Of a stretch of 64,000 bases of DNA, positions 14,280 to 23,640 are shown one piece after another (the stretch's first letter is position 1; each line of letters begins with the position of its first letter). Below the pieces are notes generated by a model that did not search any database, was not told where the DNA came from, and was given only the letters and a program-made list of their open reading frames with translations. The DNA is from Larimichthys crocea (Eukaryota > Chordata > Actinopteri > Sciaenidae), in the NCBI RefSeq assembly GCF_000972845.2, contig NC_040028.1, positions 19,992,210-20,056,209 on the forward strand, in the 5' to 3' direction. A program made the translations under genes and the position numbers.

Positions 14280-14990
14280 GTAATTATCCCGTGGTGGGAC
14301 TATTACAGGGCACGATGAGAGGGATCAGCGGACAGAGGGGTGCAACATCTCGCTTCATGGTGCGACAGCAACAACCCTGGCCCTACGACATCAAAAAGAC
14401 ACAAAGATAATGATAGTGGATTGCAGGAAACCTCTTCCCTTAAACCACAGACCCCTTCTCCATTGGTTCAGAGGTGGGTGGAGAGGGTCAGCAGTTATAA
14501 AATTGCCTTGGGGTGGACCATGGCAAGAGACCTGTCCTGGGGCAAGCACATTGCCCTCAGCCATCAAGAAAAGCCTCAACGGCGTCTCTTTTTCCTAAGA
14601 AGTTATAAAGAGCTACTACATCTCCAGAACCAATTCGCTAGTGAAACTTTTTAAACAGTGCCATCAGCAGCGTTCTGGTGTATGGTTCCTGGCGGTTTCA
14701 TAAGCTCTCCAAAGCAGGGACCAGCAGGGAGAAAAATCAATCGGACGTCTCTCCCAGAGATCATGTACCATCTACAGCCACACGCTGTCTACAAGAGTAC
14801 AAAAAATCTGCATGACTGCACCATCCTGCCAATCAGTCTGTTCAAACTTGTGCCCTCAGGTGAGAGATACCGGTATTCACGACCCGGACTAAAAGGTGGA
14901 CAACAGCCTGTACCGCAGCCAGTGCAAGAAGACTGTTAAACTCACAAGGGCTTGCATAGGATAACTGCTTGTTATATTATGGTATCTGGG
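14280..14990 (+). mobile_element. LINE reverse-transcriptase C-terminal fragment (left copy, frame-broken)
   Basis: It holds pieces of the same reverse-transcriptase segment that is readable at 18416-19000 on the other strand (HLASWCDSNN, HRPLLHWF, RLFFLRSYK), interrupted by indels. It is part of the inverted duplication. Confidence 0.6.
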
Positions 14991-15099
14991 TAGACTATTT
15001 ATTTGATTTCAGTATGGGGATGGGGAAGCCTGTCTGTTTATGCATGGCACTTCTTAACTAACTACCTAACTACTGCTGCTGTGTTGTGCTCCACACACA

Positions 15100-15900
15100 A
15101 TTTCAGCGACCTGCACTGGCTGCCTGAGCTGGCCACGAATTTATAAACACAAGCTATACTAGCCTCCATCTAGGCGCCCGCCTATCTCAGCGTCTTACTA
15201 AAAAAAAAACAATAGGTACGTGTCCCTACCAGGGCGTTATACGCCCGCTTCATACAAACGCATAGTTTACCCTCGCCTCATCGCAAAGCGAGGGTCACTT
15301 AAACTCTTCCTCTGTGGTTGCCCCAAAGGTGGAATGACACAAGTCGCTACTAGAAACGCAACTCCTTCTCTATCTACCTTCTTAAAAACTTGAAAAACCT
15401 TTCTGTTTCCGAATGCTCCCTGCCTAAAAAATTAACAAAATAACACACTAGTCTGTGCTCACTTTACTACCTTCTCAGCTTAGTCCTCCCTGTAAGTCGC
15501 TTGATAAAAGTCGTCGCTTAAAATTGCATTATAATGTTAATGTTAATGTCATTTCCGTTGCCTTTGGACACTGACACTAACTCTTGGAATTGAATTGAAT
15601 TGAATAATCAAGTATCGCCTCTAATCGCTTAAGTTTTCTAGAGGACTAACCTGCTGTATTGTTTTTTTGTTTTTTTTTAGGTATTCTCATTCAAGCCAAA
15701 CGTTTATTAATATTAGCATAATCAATAACTTTCAACTGTTGAGCTACTGATTTCCTTCACTGATAATTATACCACTTTATACACTATCAATCCCTCTGAT
15801 ATAATCTTCACGCGCTCCTCATTAATTGTGTTAGGAGATGGAGAGGAGGGGGAGTACAGGACACTGATAGACTCATATTTTGAGAGTGGTCCGAACCGAG
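15100..15900. other. Inner left arm: teleost repeat plus inverted copy of a 310-bp unit
   Basis: About 15190-15590 is an inverted copy of 17060-17480, including the widespread teleost repeat with the word gtaagtcgcttgataaaag. About 15600-15900 is an inverted copy of the unit at 16750-17055 and 17500-17815. There is no coding evidence. Confidence 0.6.
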
Positions 15901-15929
15901 ACCCCCTGAGGCCACTGAACACAAACATG

Positions 15930-16745
15930 TTTATATATAATATAATATATATATATATTATAGATAGACTAGATATACTTTATTTATCCCAAGCTGGGAA
16001 AATTTAGTGCAGCAGCAGCATTACACAAGTGACACACAAAAATAAAAAACTATCTATCAAGCAAACTATACATAATAAAAAATATCAAAAAAAAGCAATA
16101 GTAAATCGATAAAATAAAATATATTGTACAGAGGTATATACAGCAAGTTGCAGTGTTGATATGTACAAAGCAGGGAGAAGTGTGAGGTGGACTGTAGGTT
16201 GTAGATTATGACCTTTCTTTTTGTTTACAGTGTGATGGCATGTGGCAGGAAGATTTCCTGTATCTGTTAGTCAGCCTGTGGGAGAAGCTGCTCCGCTGTC
16301 TGTCCACTGTGTGGTGAGAGGGTGCTGCTCATTGTCCCTGATGGAGAACAGTTTATTCAGCGTCCTCCTCTCCACCACAGTTCAGAGAGACTCACGTCTC
16401 AGTCCAAGACAGAGCTGGCTCTTCTTGATATCTTCTCAAGTCTGTTGGTGTCGCTGGCTCTGAGCTGCTGCCCCAACAAACAACACAGAAAGAAGTGGCA
16501 CTGGCAACAACCGACTGGTAGAAGATCTCCACATCTTGCTGCACACGTTGAAGGATCTCAGCTCCTCAGGAAGTAGAGTCTGCTTCCCCTTCTTTACACA
16601 GCTGGTGTTCGATTCCAGGTCCAGTTCGGGTGCGTATCACACATCCGGGTAGTGTAGTTCCTCCACCCCTCCACCACTCCCCTCTGAGATCCGGGTTGGC
16701 TTTGTGACGAGGGTCTTCTTCCTCCTGAAGCGATTCACCACTCCT
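15930..16745 (-). mobile_element. LINE 3' fragment at the centre of the inverted duplication
   Basis: The sequence begins with a TA-rich tract and gatagactagatatacttta ttta-type 3' tail, followed by text typical of teleost CR1/L2-like LINE 3' regions read on the minus strand, such as gcctgtgggagaagctgctc and ctcctcaggaagtagagtc. No open reading frame of useful length survives. It forms the loop between the arms and has no partner in either. Confidence 0.55.
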
Positions 16746-16749
16746 TGGT

Positions 16750-17055
16750 CTTGTTGGATGTTCAGCCTCAGGTGGTTCTGTTCGGACCCCTCTTCAAATC
16801 GTCTATCAGTGTCCTGTACTCCCCCTCCTCTCCATCTCCTAACACCATTAATGCTGGAGTCAGTGAAGATTAATCAGAGTGATTATTAATTATCAGTGAA
16901 GAAATCAGAGTCTAACAGTTTAAAGTTTATTGTTATGCAAATTTAATAAACCTGGCTTTGATGAGCATCCCTAAAAAAAAAACAAAACAATACAGCAGGT
17001 AGTCCTCTAGAAAACTTAAGACCGATTAGCGATACTTTTATTTAATTCAATTCAA
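16750..17055. repeat. 310-bp unit, noisy direct copy
   Basis: It runs from ttgatgttcagcctcaggtg-like text to the aattcaattcaattc tract. It matches 17500-17815 in the same orientation and 15600-15900 in inverse orientation, with scattered one-base differences. Confidence 0.7.
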
Positions 17056-17059
17056 TTCA

Positions 17060-17480
17060 ATTCAGATTTATTGTCATTTTCCAAAGGCAAACGAAATACA
17101 CTTACATTTACATGCATTTAGCGACGCTTTATCCAAGCGACTTCAGCGGAGGAACCTAAGCTGAGAAAGGTGTAAAGGAGCACAGACTAGTGTTGTTTTT
17201 TTAGTTTTGTTAGGCAGGGACAGCTTCTGGAAACAGAAAGGTTTTTACAAGTTTTTTAAAGGTAGAAAGGGTGTGCTGTTCTAGTAGCCGTTGGTCATTC
17301 CACCATTTGGGGACAACACGGAAGAGTTTAGAGTGACCTCGCTTGCGAGAGGCGAGTTACAACTAGACTTTTTTTCTGGCTGCGCGTCCCGCCTTGTCGG
17401 GCCTTCGCCTTTCGTCCTCCGCTGCGTCTCTTCATTTCCTCGCTCCTTTTTTTCCTTTCTGGCCGCTACAGTGCCTCTCC
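17060..17480. repeat. Teleost interspersed repeat (gcatttagcgacgctttatc type)
   Basis: It contains acatgcatttagcgacgctt and atccaagcgacttcagcgga, a repeat type frequent in fish genomes. An inverted noisy copy lies at about 15190-15590. The clean right arm lacks it between 17815 and 17825. Confidence 0.5.
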
Positions 17481-17499
17481 ATATATAGATATATAACTG

Positions 17500-17815
17500 T
17501 TGATGTTCAGCCTCAGGTGGTTCTGTTCGGACCACTCTACAAAGCTGTCTATCAGTGTCCTGTACTCCCCCTCCTCTCCATCTCCTATACACCATTAATG
17601 ATGGAGTCAGTGAAGATAATCAGAGTGATTATTAATTATCAGTGAAGATAATCAGAGTCTAACAGTTTAAAGTTTATTGTTATGCATAATTTAATAAACT
17701 GGCTTTGAATGAGAATACCTAAAAAAAACAAAAAAAACAATACAGCAGGTAGCTCCTCTAGAAAACTTAAGACAGATTAGATAGATACTTTATTTAATTC
17801 AATTCAATTCAAGAT
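17500..17815. repeat. 310-bp unit, clean direct copy
   Basis: This is the best-preserved of three copies, including two perfect occurrences of cagtgaagataatcagagt. It joins directly to right-arm sequence at 17820. Confidence 0.7.
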
Positions 17816-17859
17816 ATCACATATTGTGTGTGGAGCACAACACAGAGCAGTAGTTAGGT

Positions 17860-18305
17860 CAGTGGTTCTTAACCTGGGTTCGATCGAACCCTAGGGGTTC
17901 GGTGAGTCGGTCTCAGGGGTTCGGTGGAGCCTCCGCCCTGGAATTTTTTATACCATTTGTTAAAACATATCTTTGTGAGCAATCGTTTTCGAGGATGCTG
18001 GACATAAAAACTAAGAAAAGGAACAGACTTTGCTGTGAAAATGACATGAGACTGGCACTTGCCAAGGTGAAGCCACGCATATCTGAACTGGTCTCTCAAA
18101 GGCAACAGCAGAAGTCACACTGAGGTAAGTTGTCAGTTCATGCACTGTGTTGGTTTTGTTATTTGAACAAGGTGATGTTAATGCACGGTTCATTTTGTGC
18201 ACCAGTAAAAAAAATCATATTTTATTTTTTACTAAAGAAGGGTTCGGTGAACGAGCATATGAAACTGTTGGGGTTCGGTACCTCCAACAAGGTTAAGAAC
18301 CACTG
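17860..18305 (+). mobile_element. Internally deleted hAT (Charlie-like) transposon with transposase C-terminus
   Basis: The element is 446 bp. Its ends are perfect inverted repeats: CAGTGGTTCTTAACCT at the start and AGGTTAAGAACCACTG at the end. It is flanked by the 8-bp direct repeat agttaggt (17852-17859 and 18306-18313), as expected for hAT insertion. Plus-strand translation to the stop at 18121-18123 gives CEQSFSRMLDIKTKKRNRL and ALAKVKPRISELVS, which resemble the conserved hAT C-terminal dimerisation region. The rest of the transposase is missing, so it cannot move on its own. The left arm holds the uninterrupted target site at 15064-15071. Confidence 0.9.
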
Positions 18306-18379
18306 AGTTAGGTAGTTAGTTAGAAGTGTCCATGCATAAACAGACAGGCTCCCCATCCCCATGCTGAAAATAAACAAAT

Positions 18380-19008
18380 AGCTCCAAGATACCATAATAT
18401 GAACAAGCAGTTATCCTAGCAGCCTTGTGAGTTAAACAGTCTTCTTGCACTGCGGTACAGGCTGTTGTCCAGCCTTTTAGTCCGGGTCTGAATGGACCTG
18501 TATCTTCCACCTGAGGGCAGCAGTTTGAACAGATGATTGGCAGGATGGTGGCAGTCATGCAGGATTTTTTGTCCTCTTCGTAGACAGCGTGTGGTGTAGA
18601 TGGTACTGATCACTGGGAGAGACGTCCCAGAGATTTTCCCTGCTGGTCTGCTTTGGAGGAGCTTGAAAACCACGACAGGAACCACATACACCAGAACGCT
18701 GCTGATGGCACTGTTGTAAAAGTTCACTAGCAGTGGTCTGGAGATGTAGTAGCTCTTTAACTTCCTTAGGAAAAAGAGACGCTGTTGAGCCTTTCTGACT
18801 GCTGAGGCAATGTGACTGCCCCAGGACAGGTCCTCTGCCATGGTCACCCCCAGGAATTTATAACTGCTGACCCTCTCCACCACCTCTGAACCAATGGAGA
18901 GGGGTCTGTGGTTTATGTGAAAGTCCACTATCATTTCTTTTGTCTTTTTGATGTTCAGGGCCAGGTTGTTGCTGTCGCACCATGACACGAGATGTTGCAC
19001 CTCTGTCG
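18380..19008 (-). mobile_element. LINE reverse-transcriptase C-terminal fragment (clean copy)
   Basis: An open minus-strand frame of about 194 codons (18416-19000) contains WCDSNNLALNIKKTKEMIVD, VERVSSYKFLGVTMAEDLSW, AQQRLFFLRKLKSYYIS and LFKLLPSGGRYRS. These are typical of the RT thumb and tail of teleost CR1/L2-group LINEs. The endonuclease and RT palm are absent, so this is a 5'-truncated copy. Its inverted partner is at 14280-14990. Confidence 0.75.
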
Positions 19009-19009
19009 C

Positions 19010-19605
19010 CTGTAATAAGTCCCACCACAGGGAAATTCACTTGTGACAGCAGCAAGATAGAAAAAACAAAAAACACAATAAACAGACAGAAATTAAACGG
19101 ACAGAAGTATCTATAACTACACAATAACCACAAAAGAAAACAATCAACCTTCAAAAACAGATAAGTACTGAGTGGCGTGAAGAGTATTGTTGTGTAAAAG
19201 TGACTATAATGTAAGTAAATTTGCAAAGAAAGTGACCATAATATAAATAATAGTATTATTGCTATAGAGTAGTGACCATAATATAAATAGTAATTACAAA
19301 AATAAGTGACCATGATATAAATAAGAACTGCAAAGGTATAAATGAAATAAAATTAAATAGAATAGCAACAAAAATTGCAATGAACATGAGACTACAACAA
19401 TCAGGTGGTGCATGTGTTGTGTTGGATGAAGGACCTGCTCCTCCTTCTTACACCGTGGGTGTAGCAGTCTGCTGCTGAAGGAGCTGCTCAGAGACCCACA
19501 GTGTCATGGAGGAGGTGAGAGGTGTAGTCCATGATGGATGTCAGCTTGGCTAACATCCTCCTCTCCTCCACCTCCTCTGTGGAGTCCAGAGCCTGCTCCT
19601 GTTTG
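19010..19605 (-). mobile_element. LINE 3' fragment (clean copy)
   Basis: The minus strand encodes a tail with MLAKLTSIMD and has an A-rich downstream region. It is fused to the preceding LINE fragment and is the inverted partner of 13640-14270. Confidence 0.5.
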
Positions 19606-19614
19606 CCAAATTGT

Positions 19615-20430
19615 CAAGAGATGCTGGCTGCAGACCTCCACTGTCACGCACCTCCACTGTCAGGCCCGGAAATGAACGGGATACATTTCAAAATAAAACT
19701 GCAGACCTCCACTGTCAGGCACCTACCTCCACTGTCAGGCCCGGAAATGNNNNNNNNNNNNNNNNNNNNNNNNNNNNNNNNNNNNNNNNNNNNNNNNNNN
19801 NNNNNNNNNNNNNNNNNNNNNNNNNNNNNNNNNNNNNNNNNNNNNNNNNNNNNNNNNNNNNNNNNNNNNNNNNNNNNNNNNNNNNNNNNNNNNNNNNNNN
19901 NNNNNNNNNNNNNNNNNNNNNNNNNNNNNNNNNNNNNNNNNNNNNNNNNNNNNNNNNNNNNNNNNNNNNNNNNNNNNNNNNNNNNNNNNNNNNNNNNNNN
20001 NNNNNNNNNNNNNNNNNNNNNNNNNNNNNNNNNNNNNNNNNNNNNNNNNNNNNNNNNNNNNNNNNNNNNNNNNNNNNNNNNNNNNNNNNNNNNNNNNNNN
20101 NNNNNNNNNNNNNNNNNNNNNNNNNNNNNNNNNNNNNNNNNNNNNNNNNNNNNNNNNNNNNNNNNNNNNNNNNNNNNNNNNNNNNNNNNNNNNNNNNNNN
20201 NNNNNNNNNNNNNNNNNNNNNNNNNNNNNNNNNNNNNNNNNNNNNNNNNNNNNNNNNNNNNNNNNNNNNNNNNNNNNNNNNNNNNNNNNATTTTCATCTG
20301 AAAATGAAAAGGGTAATTTTCATCTGAAAATGAAAATGACCCTCTCAAAATGTCCTCTCCACCTCCCCACCCCCCAAAAAACGTCATCACTTCCGGGCCT
20401 GACAGTGGAGGTCTGCAGCCAGGTGCCTCT
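19615..20430. mobile_element. Insertion with terminal inverted repeats, interior unknown (540-N gap)
   Basis: It is flanked by the direct repeat ccaaattgt (19606-19614 and 20431-20439). A 21-bp perfect inverted repeat lies near the ends (19626-19646 and 20400-20420; core ctgcagacctccactgtca). The word cctccactgtcaggc recurs inside the left end, and ttttcatctgaaaatgaaaa occurs as a tandem foldback just right of the gap (20290-20338). The left arm lacks the insertion (single site near 13610). An 8-9-bp target duplication suits a hAT-like DNA transposon, but no coding sequence is visible. Confidence 0.7.
19750..20289. other. Assembly gap (540 N)
   Basis: An unbroken run of N lies inside the terminal-inverted-repeat insertion. 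Its true length is unknown. Translations that cross it are meaningless. Confidence 0.99.
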
Positions 20431-20438
20431 CCAAATTG

Positions 20439-21297
20439 TAGTACTCTTCTTTAATTTCCCAATATACAATATCACATAAAATAAAATAAAAAGATATACT
20501 AATATACCAGTAACCTGTCACAACAGTTATAACTATAACTTTGTAAGATTACAAGTCTGTCACATCTAAGTTTTATTTTTGCTTTTCCCTTTTGATCCTT
20601 ATTATACTATCATGTAACTATGCTGCTGCTATGTTACTATTGTACAACGTGAACTAGTATGACTGAAGTCTTTATTTGTTCTTTCAATAAAGTTTGGAAA
20701 CAATAATCAGACACCGTTTGTAACAAGTTTAACAGTATTAATTTTATTGTTATGCATATTTTAATCAATGAACGCAGGCTTAATAAACTGGCTATGAATG
20801 AGAATACCTAAAAACAAAACAATATCCTCTTTAAATGGCTTAAATACAATCTGAAGGAACACAATATATTGAGAGAGGTAGACTTAATGAAAGAGACAAC
20901 ATCAGCAATGGAAAACCTACTTCCTTTAACACATACAGCTGCGAATAATAAGCAAAATATATATGCTGGAAGTACGAACACCTCTACATCTGTTCTGTTC
21001 ATTTCTAGACAGATGACAAGACTCAGATGCAAAGTGACTGAATGTTTATGGATGTTGCCTCTCCTGATTGTGTGTGATAACTACTTATTATCCACTTTAA
21101 ATAAATAATAGTGATTAAAAATCCAGGTTCCTGCATAAATTATACATCTTAACACATGTCAGAGATCACTGGTGTCTAACGTACGGTGTTACATGACATG
21201 ATGACTGCAAAGGTAGACATAAATAAAACCAATAACTTCTGAATAAATTAAAAATAAAAACACAGTTTTTCACCCAGTCGCATCTTCTTTCGCTCCG
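20439..21297 (-). other. jagn1 3' flank / probable 3' UTR
   Basis: This is A/T-rich sequence downstream of the jagn1 stop codon on the minus strand. It has AATAAA-type signals on that strand near 20743-20748 and 20668-20673. No other gene is seen. It is collinear with left-arm 12720-13616. Confidence 0.5.
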
Positions 21298-23186
21298 TTA
21301 CTTCTTCTTCTTCTCCTGAGTGGTGTTGAACCACGAGTCTAACAGCTTTTTCATGTAATATAACTGCCAGGCGTGCACTTGAACAGCGACCACCATGATG
21401 AGGTACATAACAGTCACCGCGGAGAAGCCGAATATGAAGCGATAGGCCTTTCCGTGGCGGTACAGCTGCTGCGCCACAGGAAACATCTCCATCCCGCCGT
21501 AGATGAGAGGCGCCACGGAGAACAGCCCCCCGCTGATCATGGATATGACCAGGTAACTGATATTGTTCTTGGGAAGCGACAGGCTGCTGCAGAGCAGAGG
21601 CAGGAGGCTGAGCAGGTAGGGGTACTCCCACTGGTACGGCATGGACACTGTGTCATGTGACACCAGGTTGAGGTGGCTGACGGTCACCTGTGCCGCCACC
21701 AGCAGCCAGAGGAGGAGGTGGACCAGGTTCAACTTCCGCACCTCTGACTTCAGGGAAGCACTGTTGAACAGACAAACAAGGAGTATTAGTGATGACACAT
21801 CATCCTCCTCTGTGGAGACTAGTCCTCCCCAGCAGACGACCGCCACAGTGTCATAGAAAGGTTTATAACAGAGTCCTGAAGGACTTCAGTCTCCTCAGCA
21901 AGCGGCAACACTTCTTGTCTGTGTTCGGTTTATTGTTGGAGGGAACATATTTTTGGATAACTTTAGTTTTTATTGTTGTTATTCACGTTGTGCTTCTTGC
22001 AATCACAGATGTGTTATTCCTCCACTATCTCTGTCCACTGTTGCATGTTAGGAGGCTCTGTTTTCTGTTTTTTTTAGATATCTGTCTCTAATTTATACAT
22101 TTTCTTCAGAAGAATTTATCATATCCTACATATCATATCCTAGAATCTTCTGCAACAATCAAAAATTCTAATTTTGGTTTCTTTATATGAATTCATTAGA
22201 ATTTGGATCACAACGTTCATTTCCGTGGAGGCGTCTCTCTTGATTTCACTCTTGACCGTCTAAAACCTGGACGTAGTCTCCGTGACATCCACGCAGACTG
22301 TCTAAAACCTGGACGTAGTCTCCGTGACGTCCTCCACAGACTGTCTAAAACCTGGACGTAGTCTCTGTGACGTCCCTCACAGACTGTCTAAAACCTGGAC
22401 GTAGTCTCCGTGACGTCTCTGCAGACTGTCTAAAACCTGGACGTAGTCTCCGTGACATCCATGCAGACTGTCTACAACCTGGACAGAGTCTCCATGACGT
22501 CCCCACAGACTGTCTAAAACCTGGACATAGTCTCTGTGACGTCCCCACAGACTGTCTAAAACCTGGACGTAGTCTCCGTGACATCCCCGCAGACTGTCTC
22601 AAACCTGGACGTAGTCTCCGTGACGTCCCCGCAGACTGTCTAAAACCTGGACGTAGTCTCTGTGTCGTCTCCGCAGACTGTCTAAAACCTGGACGTAGTC
22701 TCTGAGACGTCTCCGCAGACTGTCTAAAACCTGGACGTAGTCTCTGTGGCATCCTCCACAGACTGTCTAAAACCTGGATGTAGTCTCCGTGACGTCCCCG
22801 CAGACTGTCTAAAACCTGGACGTAGTCTCCGTGACGTCTCCGCAGACTGTCTAAAACATGGATGTAGTCTCCGTGACGTCCTCCACAGACTGTCTAAAAC
22901 CTGGACGTAGTCTCTGTGACGTCCCCGCAGACTGTCTAAAATCTGGACGTGGTCTCCGTGACGTCCCCGCAGACTGTCTAAAACCTGGACGTAGTGCACC
23001 AGCGTGGTATATAACACATGCTGTCACTCCTTTGGTTTCCCGTGTGTTTTTATTATATTTAATGACCAATATCAGAAACAGATTAAAAGTTACTCACCTC
23101 ATCTGGTAATGTGGGGCCACCCTCTCCCTGGGTTTGAAGTCACTTCCGTTGGTACCAACAGCTCTGAGGCCGACACGTGAAGTCAT
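21298..23186 (-). CDS. jagn1: Jagunal homolog 1, complete coding region in two exons
   Basis: Multi-pass endoplasmic-reticulum membrane protein of the early secretory pathway, needed for granulocyte function in mammals. Exon 1 is 23098-23186: ATG at 23186, 29 codons plus AG, donor ATGAG|gtgagt. Exon 2 is 21298-21760: acceptor tgttcaacag, TAA at 21298-21300. The joined frame is 183 residues, the same length as human JAGN1. Recognisable blocks are the N-terminal GTNGSDF and [11 protein letters not shown] segments, the hydrophobic segment [11 protein letters not shown], the [15 protein letters not shown] and [12 protein letters not shown] blocks, [12 protein letters not shown] and [19 protein letters not shown]. 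There are four membrane segments and a lysine-rich C-terminus typical of ER retrieval. The 1.3-kb intron carries a 42-bp minisatellite. A damaged inverted copy is at 11235-12719. Candidate poly(A) signals (TTTATT on the plus strand) lie near 20743 and 20668. Confidence 0.95.
22256..22995. repeat. 42/43-bp minisatellite in the jagn1 intron, about 18 units
   Basis: Units repeat every 42-43 bp (for example at 22261, 22303, 22346, 22389, 22431, 22473). Each holds gactgtctaaaacctggacg followed by tagtctccgtgacgtcc with small changes. Most units carry TGACGTC, a CREB/ATF half-site-like word. Since 42 is a multiple of three, both strands show long open frames, but these are repeat artefacts. The left arm has only about eight units. 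Confidence 0.95.
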
Positions 23187-23331
23187 GTTGACGTGGAAAA
23201 AAAAACCTGCAGACGCACAAATCAGAAATCAAAGAAGCTCGACAGACCTACGAATGCAAAATGTTCATTTTGAATGAGATTTTTTAATTTGTTAAGAAAT
23301 TATTTTTTCACACATGCATTTTAACCCTGAA

Positions 23332-23333
<2 letters not shown>

Positions 23334-23362
<29 letters not shown>
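23334..23362. repeat. CA microsatellite
   Basis: About 14 CA units. The left-arm counterpart is the interrupted GT run near 11047-11075. Confidence 0.95.
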
Positions 23363-23364
<2 letters not shown>

Positions 23365-23514
23365 GCTCATACACTAACCTTAACCCTATGATGCTAATTA
23401 AGGTCCAGTTCCATTCAGGGGAGCTCTGAATGGAACCAGACCTTAATTAGCACCTGTGTTTACTGTTTCATGGTTAAATAGTGAAAGGGTTCCCTACATT
23501 TTCTTTTTTAGTCA

Positions 23515-23640
23515 TTAAGCTGACGCTTCTTGCCCGAGGACACTCCGACATGCAGGCCGGAGGAGCCGGGGATCGAACCCCCGATCATCTGATCAGTGGC
23601 TAACGCGTTAGCAGCCTGCCTCACCTAATTCAGCGTTACC
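23515..23640. repeat. Teleost repeat with tRNA B-box-like text
   Basis: It contains gcccgaggacactccgacat and gggatcgaacccccgatcat. The ggatcgaacc word resembles a tRNA T-arm, but no cloverleaf can be drawn. The left-arm copy is at about 10775-10900. Confidence 0.5.

Larger units (their letters stand above)
1..15100. repeat. Left arm of a large inverted duplication (noisy copy)
   Basis: Read in reverse complement, this block matches about 17820-34031 base for base in order. For example, the start of the window pairs with 34031, the col8a1 copy with 25249-27600, the jagn1 copy with 21298-23186, and the site at 15064-15071 with the flanks of the hAT element at 17860. Copy-specific single-base indels are dense throughout. 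The arm reaches the window edge, so its true end is unknown. Confidence 0.9.

Noticed and set aside
1..15100. Simple hairpin (foldback) read artefact as the full explanation of the left arm
   Set aside because: The left arm has a clean empty site for the hAT element and lacks the gap-containing insertion, which a re-read of the same molecule would carry.
19531..20390. ORFs of about 240-256 codons across the N gap
   Set aside because: Most of each translation is unknown bases. The ends are transposon terminal repeats.
22256..22995. CRISPR-like array
   Set aside because: The whole 42-bp unit repeats, with no unique spacers, and the sequence is from a fish.
22345..23109. Long open frames with 14-residue repeats ([14 protein letters not shown] type) on both strands
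   Set aside because: They are produced by the 42-bp minisatellite, whose length is a multiple of three. They lie in the jagn1 intron and are open on both strands.
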